Notes: generated from the letters alone by a model not told the origin. A stretch of DNA of 64,000 bases from Microbacterium oleivorans (GCF_001644225.1 NZ_LSTV01000001.1:1180005-1244004); one strand, 5' to 3'. Positions 35,250-44,270 are shown, counted from the first letter of the stretch. Translations and numbers: made by a program.

Positions 35250-36253
35250 GCCGTCACCTCCGGCATCCCGGCACGCCCCATGACGCGGTCGACGGCGTCG
35301 AGGATCCGGTCGAGGTCGGGCAGGTGGTGCTGCTCGAGCTTCGCCGGCGGGTACGGCACGTCGTGCCCGGTCACCCGCAGCGGCGGCGCTTCGAGGTAGT
35401 GGAAGCACTTCTCCGTGATGCTCGCGATCACCTCGGCGGCGACACCGGCCTCGCGGGACGCCTCGTGCGTGACCACGACACGACCCGTGCGCCGGACGGA
35501 GGCCGCCACGGTCCCGTAGTCGACCGGCGACAGCGACCGCAGGTCGATCACCTCGAGCGACAGCCCCTCGTCCTCGGCGGCGAGCGCGGCATCCATCGCC
35601 GTCGTCACCTGCGAGCCGTACGTCACGATCGTGACGTCGGTGCCCTCCCGGACGACGCGCGCGAGACCGAGGGGCGGCGCGTCGGCGATGTCGCCGTCGA
35701 GGTCGACCTCGCCCTTGGAGTGGTAGAGCCGCTTCGGCTCGAAGAAGACGACCGGGTCGTCGCTCGCGATCGCCTGACGGAGCATCGTGTACGCGTCCTG
35801 CGGATTCGACACGGCCACCACGCGCAGACCCGCGGTGTGGACGAAGTACGCCTCGGGCGATTCGGAGTGGTGCTCGGCTGCCCCCACGCCGCCGGCCCAC
35901 GGGATGCGGATCGTGATCGGCATCTTCACGCGTCCCTGCGTGCGGTAGTGCAGCTTCGCGACCTGACTGACGATCTGGTCGAAGGCGGGGTAGACGAATC
36001 CGTCGAACTGGATCTCGACGATCGGCCGGAAGCCCCGGAAGGCGAGGCCGACGGCGGTCCCCACGATGCCGGACTCCGCGAGCGGGGTGTCGACCACGCG
36101 GCGCGGTCCGAACTCGGCCTGCAGACCGTCGGTGATGCGGAACACGCCGCCGAGGCGGCCGATGTCCTCCCCCATCACGAGCACGCGGTCGTCATCGGTC
36201 ATGGCGCGACGCATCGCGGCGGTGAGGGCCTTCCCCATCGTGAGCTCGGTCAT
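35246..36253 (-). CDS. 2-oxoacid dehydrogenase E1 beta subunit
   Basis: This 335-residue protein is the beta subunit of the thiamine-diphosphate-dependent E1. It has the transketolase central region (MGEDIGRLGGVFRIT; DTPLAESGIVGTAVGLAFRG) and the C-terminal domain with VVTHEASREAGVAAEV. It overlaps E1 alpha by four bases and E2 by four. The separate alpha and beta genes, rather than a fused E1, fit a branched-chain or pyruvate-type complex. Confidence 0.94.
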   Translation of the reverse strand: MTELTMGKALTAAMRRAMTDDDRVLVMGEDIGRLGGVFRITDGLQAEFGPRRVVDTPLAESGIVGTAVGLAFRGFRPIVEIQFDGFVYPAFDQIVSQVAKLHYRTQGRVKMPITIRIPWAGGVGAAEHHSESPEAYFVHTAGLRVVAVSNPQDAYTMLRQAIASDDPVVFFEPKRLYHSKGEVDLDGDIADAPPLGLARVVREGTDVTIVTYGSQVTTAMDAALAAEDEGLSLEVIDLRSLSPVDYGTVAASVRRTGRVVVTHEASREAGVAAEVIASITEKCFHYLEAPPLRVTGHDVPYPPAKLEQHHLPDLDRILDAVDRVMGRAGMPEVTA

Positions 36254-37371
36254 CGCGCCCCTCCTTCGTCGAAGCCGTCGAGGTAGGCGGCGAACCCGGC
36301 GCGCTGCTCGTCGAGCCCGCTGTGGGGCTCCGCGTACACGTGGTCGAACACCCGCAGCGGCTCGGGGGCGGCGGCCCCCACGACGGCGCTGCGCATCGCC
36401 GCCGTGAAGCGGTCGGCATCCGCCGTCAACGCCTCGGCGAAGGCGTCGTCGAACGCACCGAGGGACCGCAGGTACGCCTCGACCCGGGCGAGGGGGTCGC
36501 GCGCCCGCCAGTACGCCACCTCGTCCGCGTCGCGGTAGCGGGTGGGGTCGTCCGAGGTGGTGTGCGGTCCGACGCGGTAGGTGACGGCCTCGAGGTACGC
36601 GGGACCGCGGCCGCTCCGGGCGTGGTCGGCCGCCCAGCGCATCGCGGCGATGCACGCGAGAACGTCGTTGCCGTCGACCCGCAGGCTCGGGATGCCGAAG
36701 CCCGGCGCGCGGCCGGCGATCGGTGTCCGCGACTGCAGTCCGACGGGTTCGGAGATCGCCCACTGGTTGTTGGAGCAGACGAACACAACGGGCACCCCGA
36801 AGGCCGAGCCGAAGACCATCGCCTCGTTGACGTCGCCCTGGCTCGTCGCGCCGTCGCCGAAGTAGGCGACCGCGACCTGGTCGCCGCCGTCGCGCTGGAT
36901 GCCCATGGCGTACCCGACGGCGTGGAGGCTCTGCGCGCCGATGATGATCTGCGGGTTCGCGACGTGGACGTCGGCGGGGTCCCAGCTGGCGTGCTCGGCG
37001 CCGTGCCACACCATGACGAAGTCGCGGGGCTTCACGCCGCGGACGACCTCGATGCCGATCTCGCGGTAGCTGGGGAAGAGGAAGTCGTCGTCGTGGCAGG
37101 CCCAGGCGGTGCCGACCTGCACGGCCTCCTGACCCTGCGCCGGCGCCCAGAGGCCCAAGTGGCCCTGGCGCTGCAGCGCGACGCCCTCGGCATCGAGGCG
37201 GCGGGTCAGGAACATGTCGCGGTAAACCTGACGGAGCATCGCGGCGTCGACGTCGGCGGCCCATGGGTCGAGCCGCTCGTCGCGGACGCGGCGGCCCTCG
37301 TGGTCGAGAAGACGGGCCACGTCCTCGGTGTCGCTCGCCACCGACGCGGCGGGGGTCAGAGTGTCGGTCAT
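36250..37371 (-). CDS. 2-oxoacid dehydrogenase E1 alpha subunit
   Basis: This 373-residue subunit binds thiamine diphosphate through GDGATSQGDVNEAM and the downstream VVFVCSNNQWAISEP segment. The family start is followed by the conserved FLFPSYREIG and HGAEHASW segments. Two consecutive ATG codons occur; the second (37371) is preferred because GAGAGG lies 7 bases upstream of it. The operon E1 alpha-E1 beta-E2-acyl-CoA dehydrogenase and the divergent Lrp-type gene suggest branched-chain amino-acid breakdown rather than central pyruvate oxidation. Confidence 0.93.
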   Translation of the reverse strand: MTDTLTPAASVASDTEDVARLLDHEGRRVRDERLDPWAADVDAAMLRQVYRDMFLTRRLDAEGVALQRQGHLGLWAPAQGQEAVQVGTAWACHDDDFLFPSYREIGIEVVRGVKPRDFVMVWHGAEHASWDPADVHVANPQIIIGAQSLHAVGYAMGIQRDGGDQVAVAYFGDGATSQGDVNEAMVFGSAFGVPVVFVCSNNQWAISEPVGLQSRTPIAGRAPGFGIPSLRVDGNDVLACIAAMRWAADHARSGRGPAYLEAVTYRVGPHTTSDDPTRYRDADEVAYWRARDPLARVEAYLRSLGAFDDAFAEALTADADRFTAAMRSAVVGAAAPEPLRVFDHVYAEPHSGLDEQRAGFAAYLDGFDEGGAR

Positions 37372-37476
37372 CATCGTCCCTCTCTGATCGCGGACACGCG
37401 TCTTGTGGACGGGTGGCCGGCGCAGAACACCGGCTTCGTCGCCGGATGCTGCGAGAGTATGCCGACATCGCACCTC

Positions 37477-37503
37477 GCTCAAGCATCACGCGCAACATTG
37501 AGC
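37477..37503. promoter_or_regulatory. GCTCAA-N15-TTGAGC inverted repeat, Lrp-type operator candidate
   Basis: GCTCAA at 37477-37482 and TTGAGC at 37498-37503 form an inverted repeat with centres 21 bases apart, two helical turns. It lies in the 177-base gap between E1 alpha and the divergent Lrp/AsnC gene, 46 bases before the latter's start. This is where an autoregulating Lrp dimer would be expected. Confidence 0.55.
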
Positions 37504-37548
37504 AGGATGCGTAAGCGGCGGCGCGACCCCCTGCTATGGTGTGGCACT

Positions 37549-38022
37549 ATGAGCGCCCTCGACCACGTGGATCTCGAGCTGCTGAACGCCCTCGCCGAGG
37601 ACCACCGTGCCACCGTGGTCGCGCTCGCCGAGCGACTCGGGCTCTCCCGCAACACCGTCCAGGCCCGCATGGCCAAGCTCGAGCGATCGGGGGTCTTCCT
37701 CTCGTTCGAGCGGGCGATGTCGCCCTCCGCGCTGGGTTATGCGATCGACGCGATCCTGCACGTCCAGGTGCGCCAGGCGGATCTGCCGCGGATCACCGAC
37801 GAACTGCAGGAGATCCCCGAAGTGGTCCAGTGCCACGGACTGAGCGGACCCGTCGACCTGCTCGTGCGGGTCGCGGCGCGCGACACGCAGCACCTGTTCG
37901 ACATCGACGCGCGCATCCTCGCGATCGACGGCGTCGAGCGCACCGAGACCTCCCTCGCCATGGGCGAGGTCATCGGATACCGGGTCCGACCTCTCCTGGC
38001 AGCGGCTCGGCGGGGGAACTGA
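37549..38022 (+). CDS. Lrp/AsnC family transcriptional regulator (BkdR-like)
   Basis: This 157-residue protein has an N-terminal helix-turn-helix (LDHVDLELLNALAEDHRATVV; LAERLGLSRNTVQARMAKLE) and a C-terminal AsnC ligand-binding domain (ILHVQVRQADLPRI; VVQCHGLSGPVDLLVRV). Its position, divergent from the branched-chain-type complex operon, fits a local regulator responding to an amino acid or oxoacid. Its 3' end overlaps the convergent transporter gene by 53 bases. Confidence 0.92.
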   Translation: MSALDHVDLELLNALAEDHRATVVALAERLGLSRNTVQARMAKLERSGVFLSFERAMSPSALGYAIDAILHVQVRQADLPRITDELQEIPEVVQCHGLSGPVDLLVRVAARDTQHLFDIDARILAIDGVERTETSLAMGEVIGYRVRPLLAAARRGN

Positions 38023-38977
38023 CATCGGCGGGCGCGCGCTCCTCGACACGGACGAGGACCACGCCCACCAGGATGAGCGCGCCACCCACGAACTGGACCG
38101 GCGCCGGCGCCTCCCCCAGCAGCAGCCAGGCGAAGCTCAGCGCGAACAGCACCTCGGAGAGCCCGACGAACGAGGCCAGCCGCGACCCGATCCTCGGGAC
38201 CGCCATGACGCCGAACGCGTACCCCAGGGCCGTGCACACTCCCACCAAGAGCAGCGGGACCAGCGGCGCAGCACTCATCCCGAGCATCTCCACCGGCGCG
38301 CCCGACACCCGGAGGGGCAGGATGCCGACACCCGCCAGGGCCAGGATCGTCACCGTCCCGACGAGCAACCCTCCGGCCGCCAGGGCGAGCGGCGGCAGGT
38401 CGTCCCCGGTGCGCTCGCTCATGACGAAGTACACGCACGCGCACACCGCCGCCAGGAGGGCGAACACCGTGCCGAGCAGATCGAAGCGCGCACCGGAGAT
38501 GTCGACGACGAGGACGAGGCCGGCCATGGCGACGACCGACCCGATGAGGACGGTGCGCGACGGCGCGCGGCGCGTCCTCGCCCAGACGAAGAGGACGAGC
38601 ATGACCGGCGCGAGGTACTGGATGAGCAGGGCGACGCCCACCGGCATCCGCTGCAGGGCCGAGAAGTAGAAGACCTGGCATCCCACCACCGGGATGAGCC
38701 CGAAGGCGACGAGCGAGAGCCAGTGCACCCGGAGGAAGTCCGGGCGGCGGCGGAGCGTGCGAACGAGCGCGGGCGAGAGGACGAGGCCCGCGACACCCAT
38801 CCGGATCGCCAGCACGGCCGCGAGCGACCATCCACCCTCGAGGAGCGGCTTGGCGATCGGGCCGCTGATCGAGAACGTCAGCGCGCTCGTGACCGCCAGC
38901 AGCAGTCCGCTCGAAGGCGTGCGCCGCACGACGGGGGCGGGGCCGGCGGCGAGCCGGACGGGCGCGGTGTGCGTCAT
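37970..38977 (-). CDS. EamA/DMT-family transporter
   Basis: This 335-residue protein has about ten hydrophobic helices in two homologous EamA repeats, the usual form of drug/metabolite transporters that export amino acids or small metabolites. The start MTHTAPVRL at 38977 is chosen because GAGGA lies 8 bases upstream; a start at 39010 is weaker. The 3' end reads through 53 bases of the convergent Lrp gene. The divergent neighbour is a CGNR regulator, with possible operators between them. Substrate unknown. Confidence 0.88.
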   Translation of the reverse strand: MTHTAPVRLAAGPAPVVRRTPSSGLLLAVTSALTFSISGPIAKPLLEGGWSLAAVLAIRMGVAGLVLSPALVRTLRRRPDFLRVHWLSLVAFGLIPVVGCQVFYFSALQRMPVGVALLIQYLAPVMLVLFVWARTRRAPSRTVLIGSVVAMAGLVLVVDISGARFDLLGTVFALLAAVCACVYFVMSERTGDDLPPLALAAGGLLVGTVTILALAGVGILPLRVSGAPVEMLGMSAAPLVPLLLVGVCTALGYAFGVMAVPRIGSRLASFVGLSEVLFALSFAWLLLGEAPAPVQFVGGALILVGVVLVRVEERAPADVSSPAEPLPGEVGPGIR

Positions 38978-39005
38978 CGATCGTCCTCGGGGGTGCGGTC
39001 CGTGA

Positions 39006-39024
39006 GTCATGACCTAAGCGTCAT
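39006..39024. promoter_or_regulatory. GTCAT/ATGAC palindrome between transporter and CGNR gene
   Basis: GTCATGAC (39006-39013) is a perfect 8-bp palindrome, and its second half ATGAC pairs with GTCAT at 39020-39024 across a 6-base spacer. These sites lie in the 91-base divergent promoter region. They are candidates for binding by the CGNR regulator. Confidence 0.45.
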
Positions 39025-39068
39025 TACACTGGTGACAGTAGCGATCCCCCGCGTCAGGAGTCAAGACC

Positions 39069-39626
39069 ATGTTCATCCATGACACCGAGATCTCGCTCCG
39101 CGCCGCGACGGCGCTGGTGAACTCCCTCCCCGAGATCGACGGCGAGGGCGTCGACAGGCTGGCGACCCTCGACGACCTGAGCGCGTTCCTGCAGGAGTTC
39201 CCCTACAGCGGCGTGATCCGCCGGGACGACGTCGAACTGTCCGAGCTGCGTGCCGCCCGCACACGGCTGCGGATGCTGTGGGCCGGCGACCGGGTGGCGG
39301 CGGTGCCCATCGTCAACGCGATGCTGCGCGAGGGGAAGGCACTCCCCCAGCTCGTCATCCACGACTCCTACGACTGGCACATCCACGCGACCGACGACGC
39401 GGCGCCGCTCGCGACGCGCATCACCGTGGAGGTCGCGATGGCGTTCGTCGACGTCATCCGCTCGGACGAGTTCGACCGCGTGCGGGTGTGCTCGGCCGAC
39501 GACTGCGAGGCCGTCTACATCGACTATTCGAAGAACGGCTCGAAGCGCTACTGCGACACCGGCAACTGCGGCAACCGCATGAACGTCATGGCGTATCGGC
39601 GCCGGAAGGCCGAAGAAAGCGCCTGA
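39069..39626 (+). CDS. CGNR zinc-finger domain protein
   Basis: This 185-residue protein has an N-terminal ABATE-type helical domain (residues 1-130) and a C-terminal CGNR zinc finger: CSADDCEAVYID, then KRYCDTGNCGNRMNVMAYRRRK, where four cysteines bind zinc and the CGNR tetrad gives the name. Such proteins are presumed stress-related DNA-binding regulators. It is divergent from a DMT transporter, a common pairing for exporter control. It overlaps a convergent hydrolase gene by 41 bases. Confidence 0.88.
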   Translation: MFIHDTEISLRAATALVNSLPEIDGEGVDRLATLDDLSAFLQEFPYSGVIRRDDVELSELRAARTRLRMLWAGDRVAAVPIVNAMLREGKALPQLVIHDSYDWHIHATDDAAPLATRITVEVAMAFVDVIRSDEFDRVRVCSADDCEAVYIDYSKNGSKRYCDTGNCGNRMNVMAYRRRKAEESA

Positions 39627-40482
39627 CGGCGGATGCCGCAGCCTGCGGCGTCTCGTAGTGGATGAGGTGCCCCACACCGGGGATCACGACGAGCTCCGCG
39701 TGCGGGAACAGCTTCTGCAGCGCGTACTGCGCCGACAGTGGCGTGATGTCGTCGTTCTCCGCGGCGACGAGCAGCGTCGGCACCGGGATGTCGGGGGCCG
39801 CGGCCCGCACGTCGTTCGACACCGAGGTGACGAACGCCTCGGAGAGGGTGTCCCGATCGGCGAAGCGCGAGAAGTAGGTGTCGTGCTGGTCGTGGATGAA
39901 GGCGCGAAGGTCCTTGTCGCGCGTCTTGGCCATCGCGATGCTCATGACCCGCACGATGAGCGGGTTCCGCAGCAGCGCGTCGCCGAGGCGGCGCGGCAGG
40001 CGCGCTCCGGCCCGGTAGTAGAAGATCGCGAGACGGGTGAGGATGCCGCGGGGTCCCTCGAGTGCCGGTGCGCCGATGGGGTTCACGAGGATCAGCCGCG
40101 GCGCCCGGAGCCCGCGGGCCACGGCGGCCGCCGAGACGATCGACCCGAACGAGTGCCCCAGGACGACGGCTCCCGGCGCCGCCGCGGCGGCGAAGGCCGT
40201 GAGCCAGTCAGCGTAGCCGGCCAGATCGTGCCGGCCGGGCATGGCGGGGGTCTCGCCGAACCCCGGCAGGTCGGGTGAGACGACGCGCACGTCGTCGAGG
40301 AAGGCGACGACCGGCTCGAGGCCGTGGTGCTCCCCCCGGAATCCGTGGACGGCGAGGATCGTCGTGGCCGCGTCATCCGGTCCGTAGGTCCAGTAGGCCG
40401 TCCGGGTCCCCGCGACGGTCACGTCGTGCCGCGCGACGGGGATGGCGTCGAGTCGCTCGGCGTACGGGTTCGCGGCGGTCAC
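39586..40482 (-). CDS. Alpha/beta-fold hydrolase
   Basis: This 298-residue protein has the oxyanion segment AVHGFRGEHHG, the nucleophile elbow GHSFGS (Ser at about residue 112), and the late Asp (AAENDDITP) and His (PGVGHLIHYE) of the catalytic triad. It has no signal peptide. The substrate is unknown; candidates are esters or lactones. Its 3' end overlaps the convergent CGNR gene by 41 bases. Confidence 0.88.
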   Translation of the reverse strand: MTAANPYAERLDAIPVARHDVTVAGTRTAYWTYGPDDAATTILAVHGFRGEHHGLEPVVAFLDDVRVVSPDLPGFGETPAMPGRHDLAGYADWLTAFAAAAAPGAVVLGHSFGSIVSAAAVARGLRAPRLILVNPIGAPALEGPRGILTRLAIFYYRAGARLPRRLGDALLRNPLIVRVMSIAMAKTRDKDLRAFIHDQHDTYFSRFADRDTLSEAFVTSVSNDVRAAAPDIPVPTLLVAAENDDITPLSAQYALQKLFPHAELVVIPGVGHLIHYETPQAAASAVRRFLRPSGADTP

Positions 40483-40569
40483 CCGACGAGTCTACGAGCG
40501 CGGGGCGCACCTCCCCGCCGGCGGCGCGTCATCCGCGTCGATGTCCGACCCGGATCGTAGCGTCGGAGC

Positions 40570-41328
40570 ATGGGCGCCTGGCACGACACTCCGCTGTGGG
40601 ACGACGACACGTGGGGCGACGCCCCGGCGCCCGCACCGCTCACCGCCGCGGGTCCGTGCGCGGGTCCGCTCGGCGTGTTCGACCTCGAGACGACCGGCGT
40701 CGACGTACGGTCCGACCGCATCGTGACCGCTCACGTCGGCGTCCTGGACGCGTCCGGCGCCGTGATCGACGCCCGCACCTGGCTGGCGGACCCCGGCGTG
40801 GCGATCCCCGCCGGCGCGACCGCCGTCCACGGGATCACGACGGAGCGGGCCCGCGCCGACGGCCGCCCCGCCGCGGAGGTCGTCGCCGAGGTCACCGCGT
40901 CGCTGCGGGACCTCTTCGCGGCCGGCATCCCCGTCGTCGCCTACAACGCACCGTTCGACTTCTCCCTCCTCAAGTACGAGGGCCTCCGCCACGGGGTGAC
41001 CCCCATCGAGGCCCCCTCCCCGGTCATCGATCCCCTGGTCGTCGACAAGACGTACGACCGGTACCGGCGCGGCAAGCGCACGCTCGAGGTCGTCGCCGCC
41101 CACTACGCCGTCATGCTCGAGGGCGCACACGACGCGGCCGCCGACGCGATCGCCGCGGGCCGCGTCGCCCAAGCCATCGCCGCGCGGTTCGACCTCGACA
41201 TCTCCGCGGACGAGTTGCACACGCAGCAGATCTCCTGGGCGCGGGCGCAGGCCGAGAGTCTCAGCGAGTACTTCGTGCGCATCGGGCGGATCGACGCCGA
41301 CGTCGACGGCAGCTGGCCCATCCGCTGA
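40570..41328 (+). CDS. DnaQ-like 3'-5' exonuclease
   Basis: This 252-residue protein has DEDDh-type exonuclease motifs: ExoI FDLETTGVD near residue 37, ExoII AYNAPFDFSLL near 128, and ExoIII HDAAADAIA near 181. It lacks polymerase or helicase domains. Stand-alone forms act in proofreading, repair or RNA trimming. The N-terminal 30 residues (WHDTPLWDDDTWGD) are acidic and outside the domain. Confidence 0.9.
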   Translation: MGAWHDTPLWDDDTWGDAPAPAPLTAAGPCAGPLGVFDLETTGVDVRSDRIVTAHVGVLDASGAVIDARTWLADPGVAIPAGATAVHGITTERARADGRPAAEVVAEVTASLRDLFAAGIPVVAYNAPFDFSLLKYEGLRHGVTPIEAPSPVIDPLVVDKTYDRYRRGKRTLEVVAAHYAVMLEGAHDAAADAIAAGRVAQAIAARFDLDISADELHTQQISWARAQAESLSEYFVRIGRIDADVDGSWPIR

Positions 41329-41337
41329 ACGCCCGGC

Positions 41338-41856
41338 TCACTGGGCCGGCAGGCACCCGCCGTCCTGGATGATGCCGCCGACCTCGACGGTCACGCGTTC
41401 CGCCTCGAGCGCACCGTGGACGCACGCCCCCGCGGGTGTCATCGCGCCGAACAGCACGTCTCCGGCCCCGGTGCGGGACTGGACACCGGCCAGCCCCTCC
41501 GCGACGAGCAGGTCCACGACCTCCGCCTCGGAGAATCCGCCGGCGCCGCGCAGCTCCTCCAGTCCGGCGCGGACACGATCCGCCACCGGAGCCGCGGCAT
41601 CCTCCTGGTCGTCCGTCAGCGGGAAGCGATCCCGATAGGCCTCGTTCGCCTCCATCGCAGCGTCGGGATCGTAGGGCGCGCACTCGGGCGGCAGCTCGGC
41701 GTGCGGCTGGACGGGACACGCCGCCGTCACCGTGGGGCTCGGGGCATCGCCGCCCGGGCTCGCGGCGGGCGAAGACCCGGTCGCGCATCCCGCCAGGGAG
41801 AGCGCCCCGGCCACGAGGACCGGGACGAGGACGGCGAGGAGGTGTGGTCGACGCAT
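41338..41856 (-). CDS. Putative secreted lipoprotein
   Basis: This 172-residue protein starts MRRPHLLAVL and has lipobox SLAGC with the cysteine at residue 24. A Ser/Pro-rich linker follows, then a compact C-terminal domain containing two cysteines in GACVHG and DGGCLPAQ that could form a disulfide. The C-terminal region resembles the actinobacterial DUF6993 lipoproteins, but I am not certain. Function unknown; likely anchored on the outer membrane face of the cytoplasmic membrane. Confidence 0.75.
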   Translation of the reverse strand: MRRPHLLAVLVPVLVAGALSLAGCATGSSPAASPGGDAPSPTVTAACPVQPHAELPPECAPYDPDAAMEANEAYRDRFPLTDDQEDAAAPVADRVRAGLEELRGAGGFSEAEVVDLLVAEGLAGVQSRTGAGDVLFGAMTPAGACVHGALEAERVTVEVGGIIQDGGCLPAQ

Positions 41857-41893
41857 GGGGGCAGTCTCGCACGGCACCGTCCGCGGATACGAC

Positions 41894-41919
41894 GAAGGCC
41901 CCGCCGGAGCGGGGCCTTC
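41894..41919 (-). terminator. Terminator of rpmE2
   Basis: GAAGGCCCCG (41894-41903) and CGGGGCCTTC (41910-41919) form a perfect 10-bp stem with a 6-base loop, 12 bases after the rpmE2 stop. Confidence 0.8.
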
Positions 41920-41931
41920 GGTGACGGCTGC

Positions 41932-42183
41932 TTACTTGCTGCCGAAGTTCTTGAAGCGCTGGTTGAACTTCTCGACGCGGCCGGCCGAGTCCATGATGCG
42001 CTGCTTGCCCGTGTAGAACGGGTGCGAGGCGGACGAGATCTCGACGTCGATGACGGGGTAGGTCTCGCCGTCCAGCTCGATCGTCTTGTCGCTCGAGACC
42101 GTCGAACGGGTCAGGAAGGTCTCGCCGGAGCCGAGGTCGCGGAACACGACGGCGCGGTACTCGGGGTGGATGTCAGTCTTCAT
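41932..42183 (-). CDS. rpmE2: 50S ribosomal protein L31 type B
   Basis: This 83-residue protein begins [14 protein letters not shown] and contains [13 protein letters not shown], the L31 signature. It has no cysteines, so it is the zinc-free type B form, often induced under zinc limitation to free zinc from ribosomes. A GAGGA site lies upstream. I looked for a Zur box in the preceding 80 bases and saw no clear match. It has its own terminator. Confidence 0.95.
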   Translation of the reverse strand: MKTDIHPEYRAVVFRDLGSGETFLTRSTVSSDKTIELDGETYPVIDVEISSASHPFYTGKQRIMDSAGRVEKFNQRFKNFGSK

Positions 42184-42263
42184 TGGGTTCCTCACGAAGT
42201 GCCCTGGATTTTGCCAGATGCGGGTGGAAGTCTGCGGCGCGAGCGCGCCAACGCAAGATTCTA

Positions 42264-43049
42264 TCAGGATGCCGCGCGCGCGGCGAACCGGCCGTCCTCG
42301 GCCGTCAGCGTGATGGGCAGACCGAAGGTGGCCGTGAGGTTCTCCGCCGTGAGGGTCTCGGCGATCGGCCCCTGCGCGACCGCGGCTCCCTCGCGCAGCA
42401 GCAGGACGTGCGTGAAGCCGACGGGGATCTCCTCGACGTGGTGGGTGACCATGATCATGGCCGGCGTCGACTCCTCCCGGGCGTACCCGCCGAGGAGGGA
42501 CAGCAGCTCCTCGCGGGCGCCGAGGTCGAGGCTCGCGGTCGGCTCGTCCAGCAGCAGCAGCTCGGGGTCGGTCATGACGGCACGGGCGATCTGCACCCGC
42601 TTCTGCTCACCGTCGGAGAGCGTCCCGAAGGTGCGGTCGGCGAGGTCCGCAAGACCCCACTCCCCCAGCACGCGACGCGCACGGCGCTCATCGATCGCTT
42701 CGTAGTCCTCGCGCCACCGGCCCAGGACCGAGTAGGCCGCCGTGAGGACGACGTCGAGCACCGTCTCGTCCTGGGGCACGCGCTTGGCCATCGCCGACGA
42801 CGCGAAACCGATCCGCGGGCGCAGGTCGAAGACGTCGGTGCGCCCGAGCCGCTCGTCGAGGACGGTCACGGCGCCGGAGGTGGGGTGGACGAGCGTCGCC
42901 GCGAGCTGCAGCACGGTCGTCTTGCCGGCGCCGTTGGGGCCGAGCACCACCCAGCGCTGGTCGGACTCGACCGTCCAGTCGATCCCGTCGACGATGTTGC
43001 GGGCGTTGCGGCGGACGACGACGTCGGCGAGTTCGAGCACCTGAGGCAT
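42264..43049 (-). CDS. ABC transporter ATP-binding protein (ModF-like)
   Basis: This 261-residue ATPase has Walker [11 protein letters not shown] near residue 37, the signature [15 protein letters not shown], Walker [13 protein letters not shown] and the H-loop VTHHVEEIP. No permease is adjacent, so it may be orphaned or act with a distant partner. Motifs around [11 protein letters not shown] and the VTHHVEEIP segment resemble the single-gene ModF-like ATPases of Actinobacteria. It starts 215 bases upstream of the glycogen gene on the same strand, only 9 bases from its stop. Confidence 0.88.
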   Translation of the reverse strand: MPQVLELADVVVRRNARNIVDGIDWTVESDQRWVVLGPNGAGKTTVLQLAATLVHPTSGAVTVLDERLGRTDVFDLRPRIGFASSAMAKRVPQDETVLDVVLTAAYSVLGRWREDYEAIDERRARRVLGEWGLADLADRTFGTLSDGEQKRVQIARAVMTDPELLLLDEPTASLDLGAREELLSLLGGYAREESTPAMIMVTHHVEEIPVGFTHVLLLREGAAVAQGPIAETLTAENLTATFGLPITLTAEDGRFAARAAS

Positions 43050-43058
43050 GGCCCCAGC

Positions 43059-44270
43059 CTATCGAGCGCCGGAGCCCTCCCGAGCGGCCGCCACGACCTC
43101 GCGGTAGAGCGCCGCGGTCTCGTCGGCGATCGCCTCCCAGCTGAAAGCGGATGCCGCGCGCTCCCGGCCCGCCCTGCCGTAGGCGCGTGCCCGCTCCGGG
43201 TCGGAGACGACCTCGGTCAGGGTCGCCGCGAGGTCGGCGACGAACTTCTCCGGATCAACGGGTGTCCCGGTGCCGTCCTCGACCTGTTCGATCTCGACGA
43301 GGCGACCGGTGACACCGTCGATGACGACTTCGGGGATGCCGCCGGTCGCCGTGCCGACGACGGCCGCGCCGCACGCCATCGCCTCGAGGTTGACGATGCC
43401 GAGCGGCTCGTAGACGGACGGGCAGACGAACGTCGTCGCGGAGGTGAGGATCGCGCACAGGTCCGGGCGCGGGAGGAACTCCTCGATCCAGACCACCCCT
43501 TCCCGGCTGCGCTGGAGCTGCTGGACGAGTCCCTGGACTTCGGCCATGATCTCTGGCGTGTCGGGAGCCCCGGCGCACAGGATGAGCTGCACCTCGGGGG
43601 GCAGGAGCTCGGCGGCGCGCAGGAAGTACGGCAGACCCTTCTGGCGGGTGATGCGCCCCACGAAGACGACCGACGGCCGGGACGGGTCGATGCCCCATCG
43701 CGACAGGAGCTCCGGGTCCTCGCGGGGCTGCCAGGCGTCGACGTCGATGCCGTTGTAGATGACGCGCACCTTGGCGGGGTCGAGGGAAGGGTAGCTGCGA
43801 AGGATGTCGCGCCGCATCCCGTCGCTCACGGCGACGACGGCGGCGGCGTTCTCGTAGGCGGTCTTCTCGACGTAGCTCGAGAGCGCGTAGCCGCCGCCGA
43901 GCTGTTCGGCCTTCCACGGACGCAGCGGCTCGAGGGAGTGCGCGGTCACGACGTGCGGCACCCCGTGGAGCATCGAGGCGAGGAAGCCGGCGTAGTTGGC
44001 GTACCAGGTGTGGCTGTGCACGACATCCGCTCCCGCGATGTCGCCGACGATCTCCAGGTCCGTCCCGAGCGTCTGCAGCGCGGGATTGGCGCCCGACAGA
44101 CCCGTCGGGGCCGCGTACGAGGTCGTGTCGGCCTCGTCACGCTCCGCGCCGAACGCGCGCACCTGGACCTCCATCCGGGAGCGCAGCGCCTTGACGAGCT
44201 CGGTCACGTGGACACCGGCTCCGCCGTAGATCTCGGGCGGGTATTCCTTCGTGACGATGTCGACGCGCAT
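43059..44270 (-). CDS. glgM: GT4 glycogen synthase / maltose-1-phosphate synthase
   Basis: This 403-residue GT4 glycosyltransferase starts MRVDIVTKEYPPEIYGGAG, the usual nucleotide-sugar loop, and has the EPLGIVNLEAMACGAAVVG donor-binding motif. It is divergent from glgC with 76 bases between starts, the arrangement of Rv1212c-Rv1213 in Mycobacterium tuberculosis. There the GT4 enzyme, GlgM, mainly makes alpha-maltose-1-phosphate from ADP-glucose. Many databases name this family GlgA. The precise product is inferred from that synteny. Confidence 0.88.
   Translation of the reverse strand: MRVDIVTKEYPPEIYGGAGVHVTELVKALRSRMEVQVRAFGAERDEADTTSYAAPTGLSGANPALQTLGTDLEIVGDIAGADVVHSHTWYANYAGFLASMLHGVPHVVTAHSLEPLRPWKAEQLGGGYALSSYVEKTAYENAAAVVAVSDGMRRDILRSYPSLDPAKVRVIYNGIDVDAWQPREDPELLSRWGIDPSRPSVVFVGRITRQKGLPYFLRAAELLPPEVQLILCAGAPDTPEIMAEVQGLVQQLQRSREGVVWIEEFLPRPDLCAILTSATTFVCPSVYEPLGIVNLEAMACGAAVVGTATGGIPEVVIDGVTGRLVEIEQVEDGTGTPVDPEKFVADLAATLTEVVSDPERARAYGRAGRERAASAFSWEAIADETAALYREVVAAAREGSGAR

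Noticed and set aside
42184-42263. Zur box upstream of rpmE2
   Set aside because: Type B L31 genes are often Zur-controlled, but no palindrome resembling the actinobacterial Zur site is visible in these 80 bases.
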